From positions 277,915-341,914 of the forward strand of contig JALMLS010000593.1 in assembly GCA_038496445.1 (NCBI GenBank): 64,000 bases of DNA. Direction: 5' to 3'. The translations under genes were made by a program, and so were the position numbers. The notes below the pieces were generated by a model. That model had not been told where the DNA came from, ran no database searches, and saw nothing but the letters and a program-made list of their open reading frames with translations. Below are positions 48,210 through 60,956 of this stretch, in pieces; position 1 is the stretch's first letter; each line of letters opens with the position of its first letter. Source of the stretch: Trichosphaerium sp. ATCC 40318 (Eukaryota > Discosea > Flabellinia > Trichosidae).

Positions 48210-51200
48210 TTAAACAGCAGCATTTTTGAGTTTTAGCTCTTTAGCTTTGCTTTGTAGTTTGCGGACAAGGTCATCGTTGACTTCCTTGAGTTTGTCCATC
48301 TCGGTGTTGCTCTTCTGGAGTGCGTCAGCGGTACCAGATAACAAGTCGCTTGACATATCGAGTGTGTCCTTGATGTCGTTGAGACTCTTTTCGCATTCTT
48401 CCTTTTGCTTGTTGGCTCTTTCCAAGTCACGTGCGCCATCGGTAATAGCATCACGGAGTTCGTCCATCTCAAGCAACAAGTCTTTGTTTTGTTTTTGGAG
48501 AGCAGCGAATTTGCTTTCTGCAGATTCGAGTTCGGATTGGGAAGCCTCCAATTCGCCCTTCAAACGCAAAGCGTCTTCTTTGAGCTTTGTTTTCTCAGCA
48601 TCGCTTTGTTCAATGCGAGATTTCAAATCATCAGCTTCAGTGATCAACTTGGTCTTTTCCTTTTCCAAGTCTTCAGCAGCGCTCTTCAAGTCATCAATGT
48701 CATCCTCCAACTTGTCTTTATCACCTTGAAGTTGTCTGTACATAAAGTTAGAAGTGACACTAGCAAATAGGTTTCGTACTTTTTATCCTTTTCAAGAGAA
48801 GTGTTGGCGGTGTTGGCGGCTTCCAATTTACCTTGGAGCTCGATAACTTGGACATCGAGGTCTTTGCGAACCTTTTCGATATCAGCTCTGAGTTTTTTCT
48901 CGCTCTCTAGTTCAAGACCAAGCTCAGCGACTTGTTCAGTCAATTTACGAGACTTCTGCTCAAAATCATCTCTGGCAGCCTCGGCTTCGGCGAGTTTGCG
49001 TGTGAGGTCCTTGATTTTGGCTTCGTTCTTGTTGTTGGCTCTATCAGCTTGTGCAGCCTTTCTCTTTTCGTCTTCAAGAGATTCAGTAAGCTCAGAAAGC
49101 TCGGTTTTGGCGTTTTCAAGATCTTTTTGCAAGCCAGTAGATTTACGTTTCTCAACGTCGAGATCGCTTTCGGCATCGTCCAATCTATGGTAACGTTAGA
49201 CAGAGTAATAGCAAGTATTAAATTTTAAAAAACGCACTTGTCTTCGAGTTCAGCCTTTTCTTTCTTAAGCTTATTGAATTTGGCTTCAAGGGCTGCAGCA
49301 TCTTCCTTCAAAGCATTCAATTCGGTATCAGATACATTAGCTCTGCCTTGAAGACCTTCAAGTTCATCGTTGGCATCTTCAAGCTTGTTTTGAGTTTCGA
49401 TCAAGTCGTCCTCAGTCTTCTTCAATTTCTTTCCGAGGTCAGAGGCCTTTTTCTCAGCAGCGGTCAAGCTATCGGTGGCAGCATCGAGGTCCAATTCCAA
49501 TTGCTTACGATCTTTGTCGAGCTTTTGGCGGGCTCTCTTCTCCTTTTCGAGATCTTCATTTGCTTCGTCAAGTTGTACGTTAAGTTGCTTGCTCAAAGTA
49601 TCAGATCTAGATTTGCCAGAAGTCATCTCAGCAAGATCAGCATCGAGATCCTTAACTTCTTGTTCGAGTTCCTTCTTGGACTTTTCGAGTCTTTCCTTGG
49701 CTTCAGTTTCTTCATCGAGTTTGTTGTTCAAGTCTTCGATGTCCTCTTGAAGCTTTTTCTTGACACGCATGAGGTCATCCTTGGCGGTTTCAGCGGCCTC
49801 AAGGTCGTCCTACACAGCAAGTTAAACCAAGCAACATTATTGCAAATAGTACCTTAGCATCATCGAGATCACCTTGCAATGTAAGATTTCTCTTCTTCAA
49901 GTCAGCCAATGCTTCGCGCTCAGCATCGAGGTCAGCGTTGATGTTCTCAATCTCACTTTCGATACGTTTTTTGTCGTTTTCGAGGGAAGCAACTTTAGAT
50001 TCGAAGTCATCAGCACGAGCTCTTTCGGCGTTGAGGTCATCTTCAGTTTCTTGGTTTTTGTCCTTTAGGGACTGAATTTCAGCTTCGAGGGAATCCTTGA
50101 TTGCGACAGCAGCCTCCATCTTCTTGGTGAGCTCGTCAATTTGATTTTGCAAGTTCTCCTTGTCAGCGGCGTGGTTTTGAATAGTAATGAGTGGGCGGGC
50201 TTTGACGTAAAGTTTGAACCATGTCCAGTTCTTGAATTCTAACCAAGCTCTGTAGGAGGAACAAGTAAGTAATGTGTACAACATGAGTGAGTAGGTAGTA
50301 CCTGATGTTACGTTGAATAATCTTGGATGCAATAGCTCTCTCTTGAGTCTTTTTGTATAGTCTACGGTATACGTAACCACGGCAAGCGGCTTGCAATGTT
50401 ACAATCATACCGGAGATCTTTTTTTCGCGCTCAGCTTCGATCTTGGCAAGCTCACCAACACGGAAGAAAATCTTTGTGATACCGTATTGGAGCTTTTCCG
50501 GGTTGATAACATTGTCGCCACCCTTTTCAACAAGGTAGTCAATGATTCCCTTAGTTGCTCCCTTAACATCAGCAGCACGTCTTGGAATACCAGGCGCAAT
50601 GATGTAGTAACGTTTCAAGAACGTTTTGTACAACATTCTGTTAGGGAAACCTTGACGTTGGATACGAATACCTTCCAATACACCATTACAACGCAATTGA
50701 AGGAGGACAATATCATTCTCGAGTTCACCAGAGACTTGCTTCCTACACAATAATTTAATTGTCAAGCTCTAGCAGTTATTATAACGAACCTGTTAGGAAG
50801 GATACATCTAATAAAGTGAGGGTATGTGCCACGCAATGTGGACATCAAGTCGTTGAGTTGGTCCTTGTAAGCACCACCAACAGTAATGAAGTTAGCTCCC
50901 TATCAAACAGTGAGTGACATTGAACTACAAAATGGTTAAAAAGTACGTACTCTGCGAGAACCCTTCTTTTGTTTACCGGCGCTGCCACCAGGTTTGTTCA
51001 AATCGAACTCAGAGAAGAAGTACTTGATGAGTCTGGATTTGGAGCCAATGATAGCTGCTTGCAAATCGGTTTGGAGTGGATCTCTGTTTTTCTCTAACCA
51101 CTTATCGGTATCGTACTCGACTTCACCGGCGTAGTGACGAAGACAGAAGTTGTTCTTTTTTCCGAGCTCGTTCTTGTAGTATTTTGGGTGACGACCTTTG

Positions 51201-53384
51201 TGTGCTTTGTCGACCTTATCGACGAAAGTGGCGTCAGTAGCGGCAGGGAATACAGACTGTTCATCCAAGAGTGGGAAGATACCGTTAGGTTTCTTTTCAA
51301 GCAAGTCAATGGTTGCCTAGAAGGAAAGTTAGCAATTCGAAAGGTAACGAATCTAAAAAGGGACATACTTGAGAGTCAATACCGAAGTTGACCCATGTCC
51401 ATTGGATTTTCTCACGTTGGTATTCCTCTTGTTCGAGGGTAAACATGTGGTGGTTGAAAAATTGTTGGAGTTTTTCATTTGTGAAGTTAATGCACAACTG
51501 TTCGAAAGAGTTTACTTCGAAGATTTCGAAACCGGCGATATCCAAAATACCAATGAACAAATCGTTGGCTTCAACCTAAATGATAATTAGCGTCTTTTTT
51601 TAGAACAAACAAGGTCGTACGGTAAGGGTTTGATTAATTTTGTCTACAATCCACAAGAACATACGGCCGTAAAGTGCTTTTACGAGAGCGTCACGAGAAG
51701 AGTAACCGTCAGCACAGTTTAAGTGCTTGGCAACCATTTCTCTGCCACCAGCAACCTTGATACGTGGGTTGATGAGACCACGTTCAAATTTACCGACATC
51801 GAGATCTAATAGCTCTGCAGTTTTTTCAACTACATCCTTACTATCAATAACAGCGTTATCACTGTTCTTAGACTCTGGTTTGAGCTTCAAATTACCAAGA
51901 TGGCAAATTGCAGCGCAGACTTTGAAAATAATAGCTTTTTCATCGTCAGAAAATCTGAGTGTGTCGAGAGCTTCCTGCGTAAATGTTAGTTCCACACGCA
52001 TTGAGGTAACAAAAATTTAGAAACGTACCAAAGTGGTAGCAAACTCTTTCTTGTCGTCCATGTAGCGCACGCTAGTGCAACCAGAGTGATTCAAGAAACC
52101 GTAGTCATCAGGAACGGTAAGATGGTACTTGGCTTTGTCTTCAGCGGACAAACCGGCCATCATCTGGTAAAAGATGTGGAAACAACGCTCGTTTTTACCT
52201 TGGTGAACGATACGAGACTTTTCGAGCAAGTATACAACAATAGAAGCACCAGAAATATATCCAGATTTATCGAATGTAATCTTGATAAATTTACCGAAAC
52301 GAGAAGAGTTGTTATTCTTCGTTGTCTTGGCGTTGGCAACGGCTTCAAGGAGAGGGTTTGCTTGCAAGAGTTTTCTCTCGAGTTCACCCTTGGTACCTCC
52401 GCGACCAGCAATGTGAGCGAGGTATTGAATAACCTTCTTTGTGTTTTCGGTTTTACCCGCACCAGACTCACCACTAAACACAAGTCAGAATAAACAATCG
52501 CGTGACAAAAATAACGAAAAACGTACGTAATAAGCATGGATTGATTTTTGCGTTGCTCCAACATAGCACGGTAGGCTGTATCAGCCATAGCGAAAACGTG
52601 AGGTGCCATCTCGTCACGACGTTTACCGATGTATAATTCGATCATGTGGTCAGTGTAGACAGGGATCCATTTATATCTATTCTTGTCAGCCTTCATTTCG
52701 TAAACTAGCCACGTACGGGTTGAGTACGACCAAGAAAAGACCAGAGTATGTGTGGAAGATGTCAGTGTCGTAACGGATCTTAATATTGTATAGGACAGCA
52801 GGCTCGTGCAATTGAGGCAAGTTAGAGCAATCCTCTACACCATCGAACTTTGGAGGGTTCATGCGAAAGCACTTCTCCTTAGCAAAAGACTTTTCCTAAA
52901 CAACAGTGAATACGTTGGCGCTAACACTCTAAATTGTACCTTTCCGTCTTTGTTCAAAATAACCTTCATCATCTTGTCATCTTCTGATGTGACTTGACCA
53001 AATTCGTATACATCTTGTTTGATGAACGCCCATACGAACTAGGAAGAAAGATTAGTTAAACGCCGTTTTCGGATGATCACTTGGTGATCTGCAGTTTTTG
53101 AATTAAGCACTGTAAATTTAGCGTAGGCAGTTTGCGCTAGTGTAATATCGTAGTTTTATGCCTATTTCAAGTGTTCGGAACGAAAAAAAGGACTGTCGAA
53201 AGATCGTTTGTAGATCACAAAAATGGCGACTTTGGATCGTCGTAGCCGCAAACAAACTTGAGATTTAAAGTGACGTGAAGTGAAAGCGAAAAGCGCGTAC
53301 TTTTTGGTAGTCCTTTTGGAACTGGAAGTCCGTAGGCCTACGGTACTTCAAGTACTTTTCGTAGTTTGAAAGCGAGACAGACAT
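48210..53384 (-). CDS. myosin II heavy chain
   Basis: Conventional two-headed motor for contractility and cytokinesis. Start ATG 53384: [20 protein letters not shown]. The N-terminal SH3-like part ([19 protein letters not shown]) precedes the motor. Motor motifs: [20 protein letters not shown] (P-loop), [13 protein letters not shown] (switch I), [20 protein letters not shown] (switch II/relay) and a Gly/Lys-rich loop 2 ([13 protein letters not shown]). Then follow the SH2/SH1-side helix ([14 protein letters not shown]) and converter ([17 protein letters not shown]). Two IQ-type light-chain sites follow ([27 protein letters not shown]). The tail is a continuous coiled coil of about 600 residues from 50.16 kb to 48.21 kb (for example [20 protein letters not shown]), ending LKNAAV. 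Total is about 1,400-1,450 residues, shorter than the roughly 1,900-2,100 of animal or Dictyostelium myosin II and closer to Acanthamoeba myosin II. About 12-14 short introns lie mainly in the motor. Confidence 0.95.
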
Positions 53385-53692
53385 GGCTCTGCTTTTTGAA
53401 TTAAGATTATAATGAAGGAAATTTGAAAAGATTTCATTTGGCCCAATTTTGGTTAGGCAAACATGCAAAGCTAGCGGTGTAACAAATACTGCAGTCAACT
53501 TGTCGCTGCAACTTACTATAAGCGCTGTATTTAGAAACAAATAGAAACTGTCGCTAGTGCGTTCTTATTTCGCAAAAAAGACGTGCAACTGTTGTATTAC
53601 AAACTTGTACGTAAACTCTAAATATCTCTTTGTCATTTTCTCGTAGTTCCGAGTCAGGTACACTCTTGCAAATACTAGTATAAAGCGGGCAT
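53385..53692. other. myosin II upstream region
   Basis: About 310 bp between the myosin start and the superoxide dismutase 3' end; it should contain the myosin promoter. No clear motif is identified. Confidence 0.45.
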
Positions 53693-54695
53693 TCAGTTTT
53701 GTCTAGCGTTATGAAGTCTCTCTTCAACATTCTTCCAGTTTACAATCTTCCACAACTCTTTTACGTAGTCTGGTCTTACATTCTTGTATTGCAAATAGTA
53801 CGCGTGCTACAAATTTAGTGAGTGGTTGTACGGTATTAGCCGTTACAATTTTTTTTGTACCTCCCAAACATCAAAACCAAGCAAAGGAACCAAGCCAGTG
53901 GTAGGTTCAAGTGGGTCTTGGTTAGCGCATGTGGCAATGGCGAGCTTGTTAGCTGTTTTGTCGTAACCCAACCAACCCCATCCTTTAATATTTTAGTTTA
54001 TAACGCGTGAAAATTATACGCACCAGAGCCTTGTACAGCGGCAGTTTTAGCTGACATGGTTGCCTTGAAGTTATCGAAAGTGCCAAATGTCGTTTCCAAT
54101 TCCTTGATCATGGCGTCACTTGGTGGCTATGCGTATTGTGAGGTCGTGAAGTGGTATTAAGAATGCGTACGGCGAAATCTTTAGGAGGGCAGAGATTGGT
54201 CCAGAAGATTGAGTGGTTAATGTGTCCACCGCCTGAGTGAGGATGAGTGTGTTTGAGTATATATTAACCATACCGTTAAATTTGAGAGCAGGTTGAAGGG
54301 CAATCATTTTGTCGATTTTACCCTAGCAGTTATTAGTATTAATGAGACTAGTAAGAGAACGAACTTGTGACTTGGCTGAGTCTAACTGGTCCATTGAGGC
54401 GTTGTAATTTGTTACCTTGGAGAAATTAGTTCGATCATAAAACACACTGTAACCGTACGTAAGCGTTGTGGTGTTTCTTGTGATGTAGTTCCATGATATC
54501 ACCAATAACGACTGGCTCTAGTGCACCGTAGTCGTAAGGAAGGTCTGGGAGGGTTGCTACTTGCTAAATGCTCATTAATTTGTATCAAAAAACTTTTCGT
54601 TGTACCTGTGGGCGAGCTGAGGTACAGAATGACCGTTTTTTGGTGCTAGTTGCCTGAGCAGTTCTTGCAAGCGAAGAGCGCATTAACATTGCCAT
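53693..54695 (-). CDS. SOD2: superoxide dismutase [Mn], mitochondrial
   Basis: Converts superoxide to peroxide and oxygen in the matrix. Start ATG 54695: [20 protein letters not shown], a mitochondrial leader. After a splice come [18 protein letters not shown] and [15 protein letters not shown] (first His ligands; the second exon border falls after this), then [11 protein letters not shown] (His ligand region). Next is [20 protein letters not shown], the QDPL block, and the [13 protein letters not shown] signature (Asp and His ligands). It ends [12 protein letters not shown] at TGA 53693-53695. The DVWEHAYYLQY signature is shared by Mn and Fe enzymes; GWGWLGY favours Mn. Five or six short introns. 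Confidence 0.92.
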
Positions 54696-54819
54696 GGTTA
54701 TTTGTTAGGTGATACTTTGTGGAGAAATGTAACTGGTTTGACTTTCCATTATTTGAACATTTAAAACCGAACCACGCACCAAAACACCACAAGATACTTT
54801 TTTACTCAGCCAATTGAAT

Positions 54820-55717
54820 ATGAGTGGCCTTATGATACGCTTGAAGGAACTTGTACGCCGTTTTCTCGAATTCCTGTCTAATTGTTACTAGAACGTCGAA
54901 TTACGTTACGTTAGAGATTCAATACGCTGTATGTAGGTCACAGCGTATCTATTGTAATTAAATTTAGGCATACTAAGTACAATAATATTTACGCGTGCTC
55001 TGGGCAGTATTCAGCCCGCTCAGGTCGTTTTAGAAGACTTAGACATTTGTTACGTACGCATTATGTGCCTTGTCCTATTGTAATCGCGTAATAGTCGTGT
55101 GTTGATGAAGAAGAGATTGTGAGGGGAATAGATAGTTCTGTAGCGAATATAGAAGCAGAAATCAAGGCAAAAAATGTAAAATCGCCTGTAGAGGTGCGAG
55201 AACCATAGTATTGCGTGGCGTCAATTGATTTTTACGACAGATAATGATCAGATTTCATACTTTCAAAACATCTCAAAGCTGGTTATTGAGCCGACCTAAG
55301 GTTCGTAGTCTTTCAGTCCGTGCAGAGTTGACTCTTCAGTAGCAAGAAAAAATACCTTGGGAAGAGTGGATCATTGTATTAAACATCATCAATACGCCTC
55401 TCCCAGCACAAGCAGGTATCTTCTAATATTTACCTGACCTTGTCACTAACATTTAGAAGAGCGACGGAAGCTTCTTGGTAATGATTTACGCTCTCTCGTC
55501 ATGGAAATCGTAAATCACAGCACAAATAATCTACGTAAAATTCCACCACTGACACGAAGTGACATTTCTGCACCATTCCCTTATACTGTACGTAATAGAG
55601 ATACTCGTTACCATCTACCACTCACAACACATGTAGGTATCCTTAAAAAAACAAACAGCCACCTGGGGCAATGTCATCTACGACATGTTTCGGTCAACGC
55701 CAGATGTAAATATTTGA
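54820..55717 (+). CDS. ATG101: autophagy-related protein 101
   Basis: HORMA-domain partner of ATG13 in the ULK/ATG1 initiation complex. No exon alone is long; the match appears only after splicing. Pieces in order: YVTLEIQYA (about 54.92 kb); after GTATGT..TTTAG and a short gap, IIFTRALGSIQPAQVVLEDL then DICY (about 54.98-55.05 kb); after GTACGC..AATAG, VDEEEIVRGIDSSVANIEAE; after an intron ending GACAG, IMIRFHTFKTSQSWLL; after a GTTCGT..AGTAG intron, QEKIPWEEWIIVLNI. Last, the conserved C-terminus RKIPPLTRSDISAPFPYT and, after GTACGT..TGTAG, WGNVIYDMFRSTPDVN, stop TGA 55715. IPWE.W and the PFPY end match ATG101 of fungi and animals. The first exon is uncertain: ATG 54820 is a candidate, but I could not join it in phase. 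Length is about 200 residues, as expected. Confidence 0.75.
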
Positions 55718-55810
55718 GTTTTTGGCTGCTCAAACAAAATGAATGTAATTTCAATATTATCAAGACTTCCAGTTTATTTTCATAGTTACACTTGTATTCT
55801 AACTAGACAT

Positions 55811-58619
55811 CTAAAATCCGGCGTCAAACCCACCATTTTCTAAAGAATTATTGTTAGATTCATTACAATACTACATGTGTGCGTACCATCAGCTTCCTGC
55901 ATGCCTTTCTTGTGTCTTTTTTGTTCAGCCATCAGCTTTCTTTTTTCTTGTTGCTCGTATTTCTTCAGAGCTAAGTTTTCTTGATAGGCAGCACTCTTCT
56001 TTTGTCTCAATGCCACTTCCTCGGCAGCTTTCTTCTCCTCAGATTTTACTTTGAACGCAACTAGTGTATGTTAATTTTAGTGTTACAACAAACTCATTTT
56101 ATATCGTACTTCTTTCTTTCTCCTGTTTAATTTTAGCAGCTTCGATGATGGCTTTTGCATTGGTTAGATTGGAAGCAATCTGTGATGCTTCTAAAGCTTC
56201 AATAGCTCTATATTGTCGTTAGCAACTATAGTAAGGTAGCTTCGTACTGTCGTTCTTCTGCAATAATCCAAGCTGGTCTGTTTGCTGCTTTAAGTTTCAA
56301 CGAGTGTTTGTGGTGATTTGGGATACTATCGAAGTGTTTGTCAAAACGTTGGACCATGCCTATACACTAGTGAGAAGAGCGTATAAGAAGCGATAAAAAG
56401 TACCATAATTATCAACAATATAATCGAAGCATTGTTCTCTAAATTCGAGTAGTTGAGTTGCCTCTGCCCAAAGGAACAAGCCACAAATTTCTGTCTCATT
56501 CATAGAATCTTTAGTAATGACACCCAACTGATTCTGAATAAAGGCTGGGGATTTGTTAGCATTAAAAAGTATACAATCTTACATACCTTGAAGATCATTA
56601 ATTCTAAAAAACGAGGCTAGATGAGCCAAGTTTGAGATTAATTTCCAGTGAGATTGTAAGTGTAATTCACGTGTTAATTTGCCTGGAAGACTAACCGCAT
56701 AACGATTTGGGTTCATATCAGCAAACATATTGGAATTGGTATTATGAGATGTAAGCGCAGTGATAAACATTGCTTCGCATGCTGGTGTCCAATTAATTTT
56801 ATCAGCATTGCTGGCCATGTACGTTAATGTAATTTTTCTAAGGGATGGCACATTCCAATTGTATGATTGGTACTTAGGCTGTACAAAAAGAATTAGACAA
56901 GTGTAGTAAAAGTGAAATTCATACCTCTGGATTGTAGCTTTGGTACTTAGAGTAACACTTTGACAAGTGCTGCATTTTTCCAGTGTAAATCCACTCAAGT
57001 AGATGCAAAAAGGCATAAGTGTCAACACCACTCACTAAAGGCGTTGAGCAGGAGCAGGTTAAAAGAATCATTACCTGGTAACACTGATCGTTGGGTGGCA
57101 TTAGGTCCTAAAAATAATGCACGAAAGAATGGCACACGGCTTAGGAGCATTCGGTGGCAGAAAATTGGTTTGTTCTAACAACGTAATTAGTAAACAAAGG
57201 AAAGGTGCAAAAAAAAAGGTTTAAAGTACCCCCACAAGAAGAACAATATCGGATCCAGTAGGGTTGTTAATAGCACTCAATAAGCTTTGATGGTGAGTAG
57301 CTCTATATGATGAAAAGCCCTTAGTTAGGAATAATACATGGTTGTACAAGACCGTACGATTTGGTTAATGAAATTGACGTGTTGTAGGCTCTGCAAAATT
57401 TGCTAATTGCAGTTCTTATATCCGGGTGCGTAGGCGAAATGCCACTGTAAATATACTTAAAGAGAGCTTCGAGTTGGTCGAAGCTTGTAAGTGGCAGGAA
57501 GTGTTTCAAATCAACTTCAATTTCTGCAATTTCATTTACGATGTGTTCTTTGATTGAGTTAGTTGTAGTGTATTTAAATACTAGACATACGTTGTCCTTC
57601 TGACAGAGTTAAGTTGAATCTTTGAGAGATGACAGGAGCCAAACAACGTAATATTAGGCTGTGAAGCATGAATACTTTCGAAGCAGCTTTCCCTACAAAC
57701 AGTTTAATAAACACAACCATCATTTACTTTCGGGTACCTTTAATTGTAAGCCTGATGTTTGGAGATGAAAACTTTGGTAAAGGACCATTGCTGTTGTAGT
57801 GAGTATATTAACAATAACGAAATGATTCCACATACCACATGTCATAACAAATCTTAAGATGTGCAGAGATCGTTAAATCAACACCGCGGCTGTGATAGAA
57901 ATCCATTACAGGTACATTTGATTTACTTGCAGCATAATCAAGCATGTGATAGCCTCTTTTTTTTGTTTAGTTTAATTGACTATGTGCATGATATGCTCTT
58001 ACTTGTTGTTTGGATTACTGAGCATGTAGCGTACTCTACGCTGTGACTTTTTCCCTAGCGCGCCTTCTATTGTCTCCACAGTACTAGTGTAGTTTAGCGA
58101 TACTGAAGACAAACAAGGATTTATGTACCCGTTCGCTGAAAGGTTGTACAAAACGAGGCTGTCAGTGTCCAGGTTAACTTTGAAATCCGCCTTGCGATTG
58201 GCCCAATCCCGTGATTCTATGAGTGTTATTTATGGAGTATTGAAGAAAAACCTACCTTCACCAGTGAGTTCTGAAGATGCTTGTTTCAGAATCTCGCGAA
58301 CTTTTAGACTTAGTGCGGACAAGTAAACACGTTGTCCGTCAATCGTTCCAGGGTTATATTTGACGCCGTTGGCAAGAAGAAATGTGACAACGTCTTCGTG
58401 ACCTATAAATTACGTTTTAAACTGCACATCATGTCTAGAGCACGTACCACATAGGGAGGCGTAGTACAGTGGTGTGTTGCCATATTTATCACGAGTTTTA
58501 ATTAGACGAGGTTCTAATATGCGTCAGAGTGCGTATAAGTAGTTTATAGCGTAACCTGCTTCAAACATTGATGAAACTTCTTTTAACAGCCCTTCTTTAG
58601 CGGCACAGAAGATGTCCAT
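55811..58619 (-). CDS. ankyrin and double BTB/POZ protein, ABTB1-like
   Basis: Start ATG 58619: MDIFCAAKEGLLKEVSSMFE. A splice leads to an ankyrin pair (TRDKYGNTPLYYASLCGHED, then VVTFLLANGVKY). Then comes the conserved DGQRVYLSALSLKVREIL region. BTB 1 is interrupted by introns between 58.2 and 57.4 kb (HLKICYDM; KHFLPLTSFDQLEALFKYIY). BTB 2 shows SDIVLLVG then HRMLLSRVPFFRALFLGP, and VDTYAFLHLLEWIYTGK. The C-terminal half has a BACK-like region (EATQLLEFREQCFDYIVDNY) and an unusual Lys/Glu/Gln-rich coiled coil (LKKYEQQEKRKLMAEQK), stop TAG 55811. The order ankyrin-BTB-BTB and the local sequence match animal ABTB1 (BPOZ), a probable cullin-3 adaptor; the coiled-coil tail is not part of animal ABTB1. 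About fourteen introns. Confidence 0.78.
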
Positions 58620-58757
58620 GTATGTGCCCTTGCTAGGCCCGCTGCCTTTCATCATGTTTGTGTTTTGTTTAATACTTTTGCTGAATACGAGGACCAAACA
58701 AGAAAAGACAATGAATTTTTGTGAAAAATCAACAAGGCTTCAGTATTGGCATTCTGT

Positions 58758-60859
58758 CTACAAGAGATCTTTCATTAACATTACTTTTAGTTCTGTCATA
58801 TCATCCATGGCGAATTTAACGCCTTCACGGCCTACACCACTGTCTTTGATACCACCGTACGGCATTGAATCTACTCTGGCACTTGGCACATCATTCACAA
58901 CGAGTCCTCCCTACAAACATCAATGCTATTACTGTATGTATGCTGCGTACCACTTCTAGTTGCTTGTATGCTTGGAAGGCGTGTTGAATATTGCTTGTGA
59001 AGATACCAGCTTGTAATCCAAAGTCAGATGTATTTATCTTTTCTATGACAGTGGATAGGTCACTGAATTTTTCAACATTGCAGACAGGCCTACGAAATTG
59101 TTACAAAAAAGTTACCAACGGTTGGTGCAACGTGTACCCAAAAGCCTCATTTTTGGCCAAAGTGCAATCACCTGGACAAACATTACATGAGGCAATATAT
59201 ATTTGTTACGTACTTGGGAGATTACTGAGGATAGTTGGTGTCATGACATTACCTTGGTTTGTGGCACCAGACTCTACAGAAGCCCCCTAAAGAAGGTTTT
59301 AGCGTGTCACAGCTTTCTTACCCATTACCTTAGCTATTGCCTCCTTTACCCAAGTCATTACTCTGTCAGTTTCTTCTGGTGCAATACAAGGTCCAATGAA
59401 CGTTTTATCATCGAGTAGATTGCCTCCTTTTAGCGCCTTTGTGGCTTGGACAAATTTAGTCATAAATGCGTCGTAGACAGACTCATGTATGTATACACGT
59501 TGAACAGAGATACAACTTTGGCCTACGCTAATCTTAAATACAACTCTTATTCTTTCAGGAATTTTACCTGCTCCATAAAATGCACCAAATGTTACTCTGG
59601 CTGCGGCTTTATCTAGATCAGCGGATGCATCGATGATGCATGCTGCGTCACCGCCAAGTTCCAAAGCCTGTTCAAATTATTGAGTAGAATACGATGTCTT
59701 ATCCTTACCACTTTCTTTTTTCCTGCTTTTTCATTAATTAGCCAGCCAATTTTAGGAGAGCCAGTAAAAGAAATCATCTACGTGATTGTAAAAATATATA
59801 GCACTGTAAACCAGACGTACTTTGATGTTTGGATCAGTGGAAAAAAGAGGTGCGTCATCTACAAGTGTTGGTAGAATGGCGTAACTACAACGTTTATTAG
59901 CAACATAAAATTGTAGGAACTCCTACCTATCATCTGGAAGATTGGTTTTAGCAAGTATCTCGCCTAATATTGACGCGCTAAGGGGTGTTCTTTCGCTGGG
60001 TTTGAGAACGAAGGGACATCCTGTCGCAATGGCAGGACCAACCTATTCAACGTTATTTTAGGCATAAAACAATGCGGATTATACCTTGTGCGCGGCCAAA
60101 TTAAGCGGAAAGTTAAAAGGTACAATCATAGACACAAGACCAATTGGGAATTTCGTGGTAATAGATGAATACCCAGAGTTTCGTTGAGATATATCAAGTT
60201 TATCAACGGAGCCTTGCTATATGTGTATAATTACGCATTAGGCAATCCAAAAGTTAGATGTACCTGACGGACAGATTCCTTCGCACGCTTAGTATGTATG
60301 CTATAAAAAAGTATCGTTACGTACCTCTGCTGAGATTGTAAAGGTCTCTATGGCTCTCATTACTTCTCCCATGGAGTCTGCGACAGTTGTCATTTCTTTC
60401 TGACACCTTACCCTTTTAGTGTACCTGTTATTGATTTGCCAACTTCCATGGATAGAACCTCCGCTATTTCGCGTTTTCTGTTCTCTATTTCTCCCGCTAT
60501 TTGTAGAAGAACTTGCTTACGTTCATAGCTTTTAAAGTTCTTGCAGGATTGATTGTTAACAATTGTTGAAAAACTTTGCTGCGTACTGATAGTTCGCTGC
60601 TCTTACTGGCGGCTTTTGCCATTAGTTTTTGAACTTCTTGTGGCGGGGCACAACTTACTTTTGTAAAAGTTGTCTAAACCCGGTTAGGAGATTATCGAAG
60701 CGTTGATCGTGCGTTAGTGGACTTTTCAACAACTTCTAATGTCCGCTCAGCGTTGTAAACCGCTTTTTTACCGGCATAGTACGGGTATAGCGCTTTGGCT
60801 TTGAATGCTATGATAGTTTGTCAGTGTCAAGTGAGAAGAGCTCATGCACCTTGTAGCAT
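58758..60859 (-). CDS. aldehyde dehydrogenase (lactaldehyde dehydrogenase-like)
   Basis: NAD(P)-dependent oxidation of an aldehyde to the acid. Start ATG 60859 (MLQ) splices at GTGCAT..TCATAG to AFKAKALYPYYAGKKAVYN. Then come CAPPQEVQKLMAKAAS, a long Rossmann-domain set of exons with FNLAAHKVGPAIA-like and LKPSERTPLSA-like blocks near 60.0 kb, and ISFTGSPKIGWLIN (59.74 kb). The active site is MELGGDAACIIDASADLD (general-base Glu) and AGQSCISVQRVYI (nucleophile Cys), separated by an intron. The C-terminal signature is VDSMPYGGIKDSGVGREGVK, stop TAG 58758. This last block (GVxREG and MPYGG) is typical of the AldA/lactaldehyde or non-phosphorylating GAPDH-like group. About fourteen short introns. 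The exact substrate is not readable. Confidence 0.85.
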
Positions 60860-60956
60860 TTTTTGAATTTTTACAAATGTCAAATCTAGTAAATTGACTT
60901 ACAGTTTACCCGTCAAGTCGTTAATTTACTTCTGGCTGTTAATTGACGCTGTACCA

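Noticed and set aside
48226-49857. Long + strand open frames opposite the myosin tail
   Set aside because: They are antisense shadows of the repetitive Glu/Lys coiled-coil codons, with Ser/Phe/Leu-rich nonsense translations.
55230-55345. MIRFHTFKTSQSWLL as a mitochondrial leader of a separate gene
   Set aside because: Splicing upstream and downstream places it as an internal ATG101 exon, matching the segment before IPWEEW.
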